Shown one piece after another: positions 1-10,092 of a DNA stretch of 64,000 bases. The notes beneath the pieces were generated by a model, which did no database searches, was not told the DNA's origin, and saw only the letters and a list, made by a program, of their open reading frames with translations. Made by a program: the position numbers and the translations under genes. How positions within the stretch are numbered: position 1 is the first letter of the stretch; each line of letters starts with the position of its first letter. The stretch covers positions 376,735 through 440,734 of the forward strand of contig MU001680.1 of NCBI GenBank assembly GCA_010093515.1, read 5' to 3'. This stretch comes from Lineolata rhizophorae (lineage: Eukaryota > Ascomycota > Dothideomycetes > Lineolatales > Lineolataceae).

Positions 1-1809
1 TTAACGGACCCCCTACTAATAAGGCGGGACGGGGAGATCGAATGTACCGTATGTTCTAGGCGTGGGTCTGTTAGGTAGGTAAGGTACTATGCACGGTAGG
101 TGACGATGGAGCTGGACTAACGGACGCCGCTGCGCGGACCGTAACGCGGTGCCGGCGGAGCCCGTTCGTTTCATCAGGCGATCCGACAGTTTCGTTTTGT
201 TTGGCTTCGCCGAAGCGAGCGTGCGTTTGGAACACGATCACGACCGTGCGAGCGTTCGTTGACGATCGCGTCGGTGGCGCCCGGAGGCACGGGCTCTGTA
301 TGTATGGCAGTTCGAGCTCCGGAGGCTCATTTCTTCCTTCCTTTCTTTCCTCCGTGGTTGTCGCTCGGGTGGGCGACAATATCAGTGTCAATCAGATGCT
401 ACTTTGGCGTGCTGGATCGGGAAGGCTTGAGCTGTTGGCTTCGCCGCGGCCAACACCGCCTGAATTGCTTCGTCTCTGGAAAGTAGAAAGTATGAGAGTG
501 TTGATCTGGGAGCCTGTCGCTCTCGGCGGCTACCTAAAAACAACCCCGTCCCCGCAAACCCCCGGGAAGCCAGCCCTAGGAGAGGAGGGCATGTTTGACA
601 AGCATCATGAGCCACCGAACTACCTATCTACTCCCCTATATCGCTTCTCTCCCCGGCCGATATTCGGCATAAGAGTTCGTCCCAACCCGGCCCGTTCGTG
701 TATATTTACATATAGCCAAAATACGTTATAGCACATGGTGTCCTACAAGATTATCCTCACTCCCCCCACTTTCCCAGATTTCTGTGCGGCGCCTGTAAAA
801 AGTGGTCCCTTAGCACAGCCCAATGGCTCTGATATACATAACAGTGGGGGTTTCTGGCGCCGCGCCCTTTCCACCCCTCCCCCAACGAGGCCCACGAGGA
901 CACACGGCTGGGTGATATAAGTTAGCCGCCCAGCCACCATAGCCGGATTCCTGGTCCGCGGATTTCTGTCCGTGTTCGCCTTCTCTTTGCTCCTCTCGCC
1001 CGATGGAACCATATGGGGAGGGGTGTGGGACTTATAGCCTGCTTGGCGTTTTATAATAGAGTTCAGCCAGCCTGTCGCCGGTCCAGGGAATCGACTTTGG
1101 GCCCTAGGCCGCGATTTCGTGTAGACTATGACGTAGAAGACAGCCCGATACAGCTACGCGGATGAAAGCCTGAGGTGACGTCTGAAAATACCATCTAGGA
1201 GGATGTCACCAATATGCTGCAATTGATGAGTTAGAACGGCGTCGCATGAGGGGATCAATCGTAGGCGCTGGATGGCATTTCAACAGAAAAGTCTTGAGTC
1301 GTTTACTGCGCCGGGGTCTCTGAAGAAAGAGCGTATCTTCTTGAACAGTGAAGTTTGGATTATATGCCTTCTAGAAAAAGATTTGGAGTACAGCGTTGAA
1401 CGACAATATGCAAAGGTGTTTGGTTGGTCCTGAGCCCGTTCGCAAGCATACTCTACTATCATCTATTTATAGTATTCTCTATAGCATTAAAGGCGCTTTT
1501 AAGTCCCCGCTATCTATAAGGAAGTCTTGCATAATACTTAGTCCACCTCCATATCACGTGTCTAGACAAGCGAACTTCAGAGCGTACACTTATGTAGACG
1601 CCGGAGACCAACACTCCTTTTCCAATACGACACACATTGCAAACTTCCTTGTGCAGCATCAACTCACTACATTACGTGAAATGTATTGTACATTGCTACG
1701 AGGCCAAAACTGTAATAAAAGCTATGTTACAACGCTCCAACCTTACGGCACTTGACAGCACCCGCACCTCTATCTGGTCCTCTGAAATCACACATCACCT
1801 CCCTTCCTC
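1..1809. other. Gene-free left flank
   Basis: I see no supportable gene here. Open frames exist (for example plus-strand 201-731) but they encode low-complexity, unrecognisable peptides without domain motifs, and no pair of them joins through plausible splice sites. The right part (about 1280-1760) is richer in A and T than the left. No tRNA, rRNA or transposon end was recognised. Confidence 0.5.
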
Positions 1810-3160
1810 CTACCCTTCCTCGTCAAAATTGTCAAACCGAAAAGTCTCCTCTATTCCACGCCTCTCCGCTGGGTCCGCCGCCTCGATTATCCGCGCCTTG
1901 ATCTCATCCGCGAACGCCTTGGCGCTCTCCAATCGTTCGTTGGGAAGCTAACCGATCGCGTCTACGCCTAGCGATGCACGCACCTGCTCCAGCACGTGGT
2001 CCATCTCCTGTTGCTTATGATGGAGGTCCATAATCCTCTTGACCGACTTATCTCCAAACTGGATGGGTGTGCTTTCGCATGTCGTGGCACCCTCGTGGTG
2101 AGCGCAGCGCAGAAGAAATGGGCCAATCACTTGATATGCAGGCGTGTTGCAGACTCTTGCTCTTCTGGAGTCCAGGAGTCGGAGTCTGATGGCAGCTCTC
2201 GGGCTGGCTGGGCAAACCGTTGCGATTCAGGGTCTCCGTAGTTCTGGAATTGCGCCGGCATGCCGGCCGCCAAGCACAATGGGGCAATCGTGGCATGCTG
2301 CCAGTCGACGTGGCCAACAATATCCAATGGATCTGAGAGAATGATGTTGTTTGGCTGGAGATCTAGGTGGCGGAGAGTAGGGCGGTTTAGAGGGCCGCTA
2401 GGCGGATAGCCTAAGCATTTTGCCAGTTACAAGTACCGGTCAAGCAAGCTGATGCGTGTACCTCACGGTAGAGGCGCTCCTAGTATAGTCGTAGCTTTGC
2501 TAATCTTTTTGTCAGTTAGAGTTCACGTTCACCCACGGCGCGGAAAATATACCCCGAGTTATTCCCTGGAAAGTCAGAGACTCAGGTGGCTCATGATCAT
2601 AGTTGAACGATGCTCTTTCCCCGTGCTACCGAATGAAATGAGCCATTGGGCCAATACAGAACTCGTACACCTCGACATGAAGTGGGACCGAACGGGACCG
2701 ATCTTCTTCGCTTAGATCATCCGGGAAGTATATGCTTCCACTCGTTTGGAATCTCAATGAAAGCAGACTCTCTTCCAAGAGCACGACCTGTTCAATGACT
2801 TTGAGCCGCTCCTTGGTGTCCAAGTCGGACCAAACATCCACAAATGTCATCCTTTCAAGCTTTGAGAATGTACTCTGCTCCAGCAGGATTGGATGCTCTC
2901 GAATACCACCCGTAAACTCGTGGAGCCGGGATTTTGTTCAACCTCAGATACTCCATCGTGGCCACCTCACTCGCAACTGTGAAATGCTCGGGCTCTGTAG
3001 AAGGGTACGGAAGTCTTACCAGAACCCCCTTTCCGTCGTTATACGTGGCCTGGAATATGTGATTGAAGCCTCCCTCGCGATCTTTCGGAGTGATGCTACA
3101 TCGGCGGAAATTCCATCAGCGATAGGGATTATAGTCGAACTTTTAACTTCTTGGCCTTGA
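1810..3160 (-). pseudogene. Decayed APH-fold kinase (AIM9-like phosphotransferase) pseudogene
   Basis: Read on the minus strand, this stretch spells out most of a fungal aminoglycoside-phosphotransferase-fold protein of the AIM9-like type, in several frames. Recognisable pieces in order are a Gly-rich start (GGFNHIF, about 3075-3060), the lysine-loop region (EVATMEYLR, about 2970), AEYIL (about 2870), a DLDTKERLKVIEQ helix (about 2825-2785), a GERASFNY piece (about 2610), the catalytic loop LRHLDLQPNNI (about 2375-2345), the metal-binding loop HVDWQH (about 2310), QNYGDPES (about 2260), and the family's C-terminal end NFDEEG just before a stop at 1810-1812. The reading is broken by at least two frameshifts (near 3085 and 2861) and several stops. 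TAG at 2626-2628 and 1948-1950 sit where relatives normally have Trp. This is a dead copy of a multicopy fungal family. The catalytic loop survives, so decay may be fairly recent. The upstream end is approximate. Confidence 0.85.
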
Positions 3161-3713
3161 TGTCGTCTGAGTTGTCTATTGTTGAGGAAAGACTTTTTGC
3201 TGCCAGTTGGTATACAGCATACTTGCCCGTCTATAGTATATATCAGTCTCCATATAGAATTAAGACACTTCCGTCGTACCTAGCATTTCTATTACATCTA
3301 GATACGTCCGTAGCACTCGAGAAGCTCTATAGCGAGAACGTTCGCAATTTGCAGTATCTAGCAACGACCAGACCCTTTGTTAAAATCGCGGGATTCGAGA
3401 GACCTCACCAATGCAGACGCGTTTACGATCCTTAAGGTCCCTCTTTAAATACCGTACTCAGATATCTCCATATAGAAAATAATAAGTGAATGTTCTAAAG
3501 ACACAATCCCCACATGAGCGTCTAATCGGAATACCTACTACATTTAATAGCGTTGGCGCTCAAAATTGAATTGCATTTGTACTCTGCCGGGTCTCTTTAC
3601 TCGTGCAGATCTTTTACTAGTCTAAAAATTTAGACACCGTTTTAGAACAATGCATGCAAAAGGACTAGACTATACAGGCCGGGCGAAACACTAGGAAAAC
3701 AACATGACCTGCT
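3161..3713. other. AT-rich intergenic stretch
   Basis: No gene was recognised. The sequence is visibly richer in A+T than the neighbouring coding DNA and contains many TA dinucleotides (for example around 3230-3300 and 3450-3540), as expected of DNA touched by repeat-induced point mutation or simply of a relaxed intergenic spacer. It separates the APH pseudogene from the 3' end of the peroxiredoxin gene. Confidence 0.4.
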
Positions 3714-4505
3714 CTAGACCTTGGTATATCGCAAGTACGGCTTCAGCTCCCGCACCTCACCAAACTTCTTCTTCGCATCCTCGGTTGACACGCTCGGCGG
3801 GACAATGACATCGTCACCCGGCAGCCAGTCAATCGGCGTCGTGACGCCCTTCTTGTCGCCCGTCTGGAGCGAGTCGATGACGCGCAGCACCTCGGCGGCA
3901 TTGCGGCCGGTCGAAGCCGGGTACATCATGGTGAGGCGGATCTTCTTGGCCGGGTCGATGACGAAGACGGAGCGGATGGTGAAGGCGATGCCTTTCTGGT
4001 CGATGTTGTCGAGGTCCTGCTGGTCGATCATGTCGTAGAGCCAAGCGACCTTGCGGTCGGCGTCGGCGATGATGGGGAACTGCAGGTTCGTGTCCGACAG
4101 CTCGTTGATGTCCTTGATCCACGCATCATGCGAGCTTAGGTCGTTGGCGCTCAGCCCGACCATCTTCACGCCGCGCGCCGCGAACTCGTCCGCCATCTTG
4201 GAGAAGGCGCCAAGTTCCGTCGTGCATACGGGCGTGAAGTCCGCCGGGTGCGAGAACAGAATGCCCCAGCTGTCGCCGAGGTACTCGTGGAAATCCATGT
4301 CGCCCTTGGTTGTCTTGGCCTTGAAGTTAGGTGCGGTGGAGCCTAGCCTCAGGCGTGGCTGTTCCGCTGCGGGCGTGGCGAGACTGCGCCTGAGGAGGGG
4401 TGTTAGGACTGCGGGGCGGCGGACGGCGGAGCAATTGGGACGGGCGGCAGCCCTGAGGCCGGTGTTGAGCGCTCGTGGAGCTGCGCGGTAGAAGAGTGAC
4501 GCCAT
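3714..4505 (-). CDS. PRX1: Mitochondrial 1-Cys peroxiredoxin (Prx6/Prx1 type)
   Basis: Intronless gene for a 263-aa thiol peroxidase that reduces peroxides. Residues 1-45 are rich in Arg, Ala and Ser with almost no acids (SLATPAA at 41-47), a typical mitochondrial presequence. The thioredoxin-fold domain follows; SHPADFTPVCTTE places the peroxidatic Cys at about residue 94, with Thr91 and the conserved downstream Arg region (PASTGRN) present. No second conserved Cys follows, so this is the 1-Cys class, like yeast Prx1, which is recycled by glutathione, glutaredoxin or thioredoxin. The Prx6-type C-terminal dimerisation region runs to PYLRYTKV. I chose the ATG at 4505 because it begins the presequence. 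The frame stays open upstream to 4952, but that part has no homology-like features and is taken as leader and promoter. It lies head-to-tail after the SDR gene, 474 bp apart. Confidence 0.95.
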   Translation of the reverse strand: MASLFYRAAPRALNTGLRAAARPNCSAVRRPAVLTPLLRRSLATPAAEQPRLRLGSTAPNFKAKTTKGDMDFHEYLGDSWGILFSHPADFTPVCTTELGAFSKMADEFAARGVKMVGLSANDLSSHDAWIKDINELSDTNLQFPIIADADRKVAWLYDMIDQQDLDNIDQKGIAFTIRSVFVIDPAKKIRLTMMYPASTGRNAAEVLRVIDSLQTGDKKGVTTPIDWLPGDDVIVPPSVSTEDAKKKFGEVRELKPYLRYTKV

Positions 4506-4979
4506 TTTTGCTGTTGCCGGAAACAAAATGAGTGGTGGTGCGGAGGGAATGTGCGAGCGCGAGTGAAGACGGCAGCTTTTGAAGCTCCGGATTAAAAATG
4601 TTCGAGATGGCGTCAGCGTTGCATGCCGCCGTTGGCTCCCGAGCTCGCCGATGCTCCGGCATTCGTGATTGGCTGCTTGAGCTCCGTTTTCCAAGTGCAT
4701 CACATCATTCGTCCTCACAACGGTGCGCTTTCCGACCGAATGAATGACTTCCCCTCCATTACCTCTTTGGGTGCGGCTTGGAATGTTCTTAATTGTTAGC
4801 CTGCACTGGGTATAGTTGCCATCGTCACACAATGTTTTATGTCTATGTTGTTTCGTCTCAGGACAGCCATGGATGCGAAGGCCCACCTCGGCATTCTGCT
4901 CAGAAGATGAAAATACAAACGGCATAACTGACGCAATATCGTACTCCATCATTTATCTAATTGATTTTGCCTGATTCAA
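4506..4979. promoter_or_regulatory. Intergenic region: PRX1 promoter and SDR 3' end
   Basis: This 474-bp gap between two minus-strand genes must hold the terminator of the short-chain dehydrogenase and the promoter plus 5' leader of the peroxiredoxin. No specific factor site stands out. Confidence 0.45.
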
Positions 4980-6050
4980 TCAGACGGACGATCCACCATC
5001 AATACACAGATTTTGGCCCGTCGCAGACATGCTCAAGACTAATGTCCGGACTTGCGCAGCAACATCCTAGATCGCTGTTATTTACTGCCAAGGGACCAGA
5101 GCTCGAACACCACTTCCAGGGACTTACCTCAACGGTGGCTAGTCGTTTCAATTTCGTGTTGTTGCGAGCTGCCTCGCGCTTTGATTCGGGGAATTTCATA
5201 CCCCATTCCTGAACATTCTCAGTTGGTGCCGCTTATCGTTGGGTTTGGGGACGGAACTTACGGTAAGCATCATTCCCGGAGACACCGAATTGACTCTGAT
5301 CTTCGGACCGCAAATCACCGCAAGTGACTTTGCAAGGTGAATTTGGGCCGCTTTGGTCACAGCGTACGCCTGTCCAACCAAACCTTGTGATTAGTACCAC
5401 TGAAACTCTTCCGTCCGGACCCATCTCGCAAACCAATCAATCACTTTCCCATTCGCGACTCACCAATGAACTGCCACTGGGCTTAACCCCAGCCACACTC
5501 GCCGTGCTCACGAATGCGCCTTCCGTCTCCTCGAGATGTTTCTTCGCCGCGTGCATAAGCCACAGGTGCGTTTTAACATTGTAGACGAAGCAGCGGTCCC
5601 AGTCCTCGTCGCGAGATCCGTCGTCTAGGTCCATGAAATTGGTTATGCGAGTCCAGCCCGCATTAGAGACTACGACGTCCAGTCGGCCCATAGTGCGGAC
5701 AGTCTCGGCCACAAGATTCTCCACCGAGCTTCGAACGCCTACGTCGGCTTGGACGGAGTAGAAACGCGGCGACGAAATTGTTGTGTTTGCCGGCTGAGGT
5801 GGGATGTTGTCGAGTTCCTTGACGAGCGATTGGGCGCGGGAAGCATTGCTGGCGTAGTTGATTACCTGTGCTTGCATTAAAGCTCCCACACTTTGAGTAT
5901 GAGCTAGTCATAGCTTGACTGGGACGTATCTCCTGCGCATCTCTTTGAATTGGTACTTACGACGCGAAAATCTGGGGCGAGCACGCGTGCTATCTGGGCT
6001 CCTAGGCCAGCTGTACCAGCAGTGATGAGGGCAACTTTTGGGGTAGCCAT
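4980..6050 (-). CDS. Short-chain dehydrogenase/reductase, five exons
   Basis: Exons 6050-5961, 5865-5464, 5369-5262, 5208-5128 and 5066-4980 join in frame to give 255 aa, the usual SDR length. Introns are 95, 94, 53 and 61 nt with GTAAGT or GTGAGT donors and CAG or TAG acceptors. It is an NAD(P)H-dependent oxidoreductase with a Rossmann fold. The coenzyme loop is TAGTAGLG (residues 10-17, a variant of TGxxxGxG), the NAG motif is at 98-100, a catalytic Ser is near 153 (STASVAG), and the YxxxK pair is Tyr166/Lys170. The C-terminus GQNLCIDGG is the classical SDR end that closes over the coenzyme. The variant first glycine (Ala11) is tolerated in many SDRs. Substrate cannot be read from the sequence. 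Neighbours (peroxiredoxin, histone chaperone) give no pathway hint. Confidence 0.92.
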
Positions 6051-6525
6051 TGTGGAATATGGAATAGATATTGATATGAAGCACGAACGCAGGTGCTGAA
6101 ATTGGAAACCCTCCAATTCTCCAAATGTTTTCCAGGGCAAACAGGTAGCAGCGCGTCAACCTAAAAGCTGGAGACGCGACTGCGGGGTGCATCGCGGGGT
6201 TAATTCCGACTGCCGAGACGTGGGGAATCATCCGAGAAGCTTATTCCAGAACCGGGCAATGAAATACCTCCTCCGAAGGCGCTAGAGATTTGAGAAAGAC
6301 GAAAGCATTCGTTGGAATGTGAAAAGCTTGGGAAACTAGGTACTCTCGAGTACTTGAATAGCCACCCTATTGGCGCCGTTGAAAATACCCCGAAGTTGTG
6401 CTCATGAAAACCCCAGCGCAACCATTCCGCGCCCCGACCATGAACCATTGCCGGAAATAATACAGTAGAAACCCGGCCTCAGCCAAAAACAGAGATGCCC
6501 TAAGAATGAAAAAAACCTCGAGACT
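6051..6525. promoter_or_regulatory. SDR promoter and 3' end of the histone chaperone gene
   Basis: This 475-bp gap between two minus-strand genes contains no frame with recognisable coding content. It should contain the SDR transcription start and the polyadenylation region of the upstream NASP-like gene. Confidence 0.4.
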
Positions 6526-8122
6526 TCACGAGTCCGCCGTCTTCGCCTTCTTGGGCTCGCTATTCTCCTGCATTTGGTCTGCCTTCCGCTTTCCATTCGC
6601 TGATCCTCCATTCTCAATTGCTCCCGTAACACTCTGAGCGCCATCCGCCTTGGCCTCCGCTGGCTTCTTCTTGTGACGCACGAGATTGGTGAGGTCGTTT
6701 GCACCCTTGGTAGCTTCTTCCACGCGGGCTTTCTGCTCTGCCGGTGACTCGCCCAGTATAGCGCCCAAGAGGCCGGCCATCGGGTCACTGCCGTCGGGAG
6801 CTCCAGCAGGCCCGCCGAGAAGGGGATTTGCCTGACGGGCTGTGAGCGGTGTTCGTAAGTCTTGAAGCTGTAGAGATTGAGTTAGCATAAAGAAGATAGA
6901 GACATGTCCGCGTACAATAGACCATGGCTTGGTGAGGAGGCTCCTTGCCAGAATAACATACCCTATTCTGCATGTCTTCAATCATTTCCTTGACGTCCTT
7001 GATGCTCGCCTCCTTCTCCGTTCGCTTTGCTTCCTCTAAACCCTCAAGGAAGCTCTCTTCCTTCTTGACACGCAACCGACAGCTTTCAATCGCAGCCTCC
7101 ATCTCTTTGGCGGCTTCTCCTCGCATGTCCTCATCTACCTTGGCCTCTTCGCCCTGGGATTCCGCGCCTTCTTCACCTTGTTCACCCCGGACAGACGTAA
7201 CGCTAGCGAATTCAAGCGCGAGCGACAGCTTGTAGTGTGCTTCAGCGAGCAAACTGCTCTCCGGCGGGAAAAGCAACTTCTTAAGTTCGAGAGCAGAGCG
7301 TGAATCCGTGATCGCGTCGCCAAAGCGCTCGTTCTCAAGTGAGATTTCAGCCTGTAAGTCGTGCGTGTCCGCAAGGCGCTCCCTAATCTTGAATTCGTGT
7401 TGCGGATATGATTGCTGTTCCGATGGGGCTTCTCCCGCAGCGGCTTTGCCCTTGTCTTTCCCCGCAGATTGTTCCATGCCTGCATCCGCCAAAGCCTCCT
7501 CCAGCTGGCGCGTGAGTAGGACGCGCGCGATGTCGAGAATCTCGTAGGCAGTCGCGAAATCGTCCTCATCCTCATCTTGGCCATCCTCGCCGCCCTCGGC
7601 TTCCTCGTCCTCGTCCGTATCCCAATTCTCATCCCCGTTGAACTGGAAGAACGGCTTCGAAGCCGGCTTCTCCTCCGACTTCGTCGTCGCCGCCTCGACA
7701 ACCTCCTCCGCAGCCTTCTTCTCCACCGGTTCGACCGTCTGCGCCTCGGCCTCGGCCGCGGCAGCCGCGGTGCGACTGCTGCCCTCGCCATTCGTCACGC
7801 CCTTCTTGCCTTCCTTCTTCTTCTCGCCCGCCACCTTGCCGCCCAGCACGTCGCTCTTGGACACGGCGACGTGGTACAGGCAACGGCCGTACTGGTACAG
7901 CAGCTCCGCGTTGGCGGCCGCCATCTCGCCGTTGAGCTCGGCCTGCAGCTCCGTCGCCTCCGAGAACATGTCCGCCGCGGCGTTGTAGTTCTTGAGCGAG
8001 TACTGCTTGTTCGCCGCGGCCGTCAGCTCGACGAGCCTCTGGTGCTGCAGCTCCATCGTGTCTCCGGCGGCTTCGGTTTGTGCGACGGCCGCGGTAGGCG
8101 GCGCACTGGTCTCGTCGGCCAT
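6526..8122 (-). CDS. sim3: NASP/Sim3/Hif1-family histone chaperone (SHNi-TPR protein)
   Basis: Exons 8122-6962 and 6867-6526 (94-nt intron, GTATGT donor, CTACAG acceptor) give a 500-aa protein. An N-terminal TPR pair (about residues 28-95; YSLKNYNAAADMFSEA, then LLYQYGRCLYHVA) is followed by a long Ala/Glu/Lys-rich linker and a dense acidic block (DTDEDEEAEGGEDGQDEDED), the interrupted-TPR acidic insert typical of NASP. Then come further TPRs with the SHNi signature (about 220-330; ERFGDAITDSRSALELK and LLAEAHYKLSLALEF), a coiled coil, and a Lys-rich C-terminal tail ending in KKAKTADS that resembles a nuclear localisation signal. Family members bind H3-H4 (or CENP-A) and deliver them to chromatin assembly. 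The start at 8122 is the first ATG that begins the family-like N-terminus. An in-frame open stretch further 5' is not coding-like. Confidence 0.9.
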
Positions 8123-8853
8123 TGTGAGCGGTGCGGTGCTGAAAACGTGCGAAAGTCGAAGACGGGTCCAAGATTGTTGAATGTATAGATTAGAAATTGG
8201 TTTGGGCGGAGAAAAGTTGGTTACTGTAGATGCGTTAGAAAGTTGGAAGGCGGCCAGGCAACTTGGGCGCGCGCCACCGTGCCAAGTGTGGCACGTGTAA
8301 GACGCGCTTCCGTGAACGCGGCTCTGTCGCGTTTTCTGAATTAGGCAGGTTCCTCGGAGGCGGGTCAACACTCGTCAAACTACATACTACGTATGTACTC
8401 CGTACCCGAATGCGACTAGGTGGAATAGGGCAAAACCCTGGAGAGATTGCATGTGCTGGTCCTTTACCAAGTATTTGGTCCCGATAATTAACATTGTAGG
8501 TAAAACTTGCAGAGATGCGAACGGGACTCTACCGCCAGCATTAGACACACGAAATACTTGCAACCTGATGTACAGCTATCAAGTAGCCATTAATTTTGAG
8601 TTTGATTTTAAATTTTGATGTAAGTGAGGACTATACATAGCCAGTGATCGCGTGCATTGTTCACTGCTATTGAAAACTATTGTGCATCAAACTTGCAGCC
8701 TATTATAGTCCCATAAAGTCACTGGAAATTGACATTGGTATTCGAATGCTTGGCGAAAACATGCCTTATTAGTTAAATGGATCAAGAGTTTGAGTACTTT
8801 TCACTTTAGAAATGAACAGCCTTACCACATACCGTCAAATATGCATCCAAAAA
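8123..8853. promoter_or_regulatory. Histone chaperone promoter and MAPEG 3' flank
   Basis: No gene is seen in this 731-bp gap. The left half (8123-8400) is GC-rich and should be the promoter of the NASP-like gene. The right half (8480-8850) turns A+T-rich and should be the 3' region of the MAPEG gene. Confidence 0.4.
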
Positions 8854-9318
8854 TCAACCGGACAAAATGGAGCATGACTTGACAATTGTATACGTGCACC
8901 ATAGCATACCAGCTATAAAGGTCCCGCTCCTAATAAAGCTCAGCTTGCCCCTCGTGGTATTGATGTAGAGCAAGCAATACACGATGCGGCTGGCGATGTA
9001 TCCGGCGACGAATGTGTTGAGCTCCGCTGCGGGTAGCTGTGCCCAGTTGCCCAATATGATGGCGGTGGTGACGAGAGGGAAGCTCTCCAGGCCATTCTGG
9101 TGTGCGGCCACGGTGCGCTCGTACCGCGCGAACACGTCGGGGGGCACCCTCTGCTTGATCTTCTCGACGGTGTCGACGCCCCGCGGATTCACGTTGTTCC
9201 ACCGATTGTTGGCTGCGCGTTTGATCATCAACATGGAGTAGAGACGGGGAAGCATGGCCACCCCGTATGAGACGGGTATGCCGAAGAAGGAGTAATTGTA
9301 CTGAGGAAGGCTGGCCAT
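8854..9318 (-). CDS. MAPEG-domain membrane protein
   Basis: Intronless 154-aa protein with four hydrophobic segments, the size and topology of the MAPEG superfamily (membrane-associated proteins in eicosanoid and glutathione metabolism). Diagnostic parts are the first-loop NPRG (residues 45-48) and the second-helix run RYERTVAAHQNGLESFPL (about 65-82), which matches the family ERxxxAHxNxxEx pattern that contributes to the glutathione site. The remaining helices hold a Tyr-rich RIVYCLLYIN segment. Fungal members are microsomal or mitochondrial-outer-membrane proteins with presumed glutathione transferase or peroxidase activity; the substrate is unknown. The start is the only sensible ATG and lies in a good context. 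It is the last of four co-oriented minus-strand genes. Confidence 0.9.
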   Translation of the reverse strand: MASLPQYNYSFFGIPVSYGVAMLPRLYSMLMIKRAANNRWNNVNPRGVDTVEKIKQRVPPDVFARYERTVAAHQNGLESFPLVTTAIILGNWAQLPAAELNTFVAGYIASRIVYCLLYINTTRGKLSFIRSGTFIAGMLWCTYTIVKSCSILSG

Positions 9319-10092
9319 GGTGGGTGGTTGATAAGTTGACTGTACGACAAGAGACTGAGATAGAACTTGAAGTATGGTGAAGAAAGTGGAATTGTATATG
9401 TTCCTTTTGAGCTATGTAAAGAATATTGCAGGAAGAGGATGTTATAGTCGCAGTGGACATCAGCAGCAAGAACAGAAGTATAACCTCTTTATACTTTTTC
9501 AACTCCCTTTAACCGAGAGAACACCAAGACTGGGCTGCCTAGGCCGCCACGAAGCAGCGCATGTGCTGTCTAGACTCCAAATCCGAGACCGTAGAACTCA
9601 ACGGCGGCGTTTAACCTGCGTGTGGCTTAAGCACAGTACTCGCCAAGTCGACTGGCTGTCGGGTCGCCAACTTCCTACCGGCCGACAGGCCTCGCAAAAC
9701 TCGCATTCAATGCCAATTCCAGCAAAACGAGCGACCGTAGTCGCCAAGTGTATTGTTGGGACGAATGAAACTATGCGCTCCGTGTCGATCAGGGGAGACT
9801 CGGAGGGTCTATTTGTAACATCCTTGCCCAGTTCACTAATCTGTATTGCTGCGCGAAGAAGCCGAGTCAACCACAGGAAAAGCAGTTCTCATGTACCTAG
9901 TATACACGGTGTTTATATAAATCGTTAGGCAACATGCGCGCAAAGTCGCATAGTGGCAGCACGACATCGCTCGTTAGTTTACAACAAGACGAAGTTCAGG
10001 GCACAGTGCCATCCTTTCACTGTCAATTGAACCACCTCTTCGCATTTAGACCATCTAACTGCCGCATCGGTAATAGCAAGTATCTACCGCAC
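9319..10092. other. Intergenic: MAPEG promoter and MSC2 3' flank
   Basis: This 774-bp spacer shows no coding sequence I can recognise. Short open frames on both strands lack domain motifs and have compositions unlike the neighbouring genes. Confidence 0.4.

Noticed and set aside
201-731. 176-aa open frame on the plus strand near the left edge
   Set aside because: Low-complexity Pro/Arg/Ser content, no motif, overlapped by other open frames in GC-rich DNA and no supporting splice partners.
4506-4952. Upstream in-frame extension of the peroxiredoxin (412-aa version)
   Set aside because: It would bury the mitochondrial presequence inside the protein; the added part has no family similarity. 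The ATG at 4505 fits the family.
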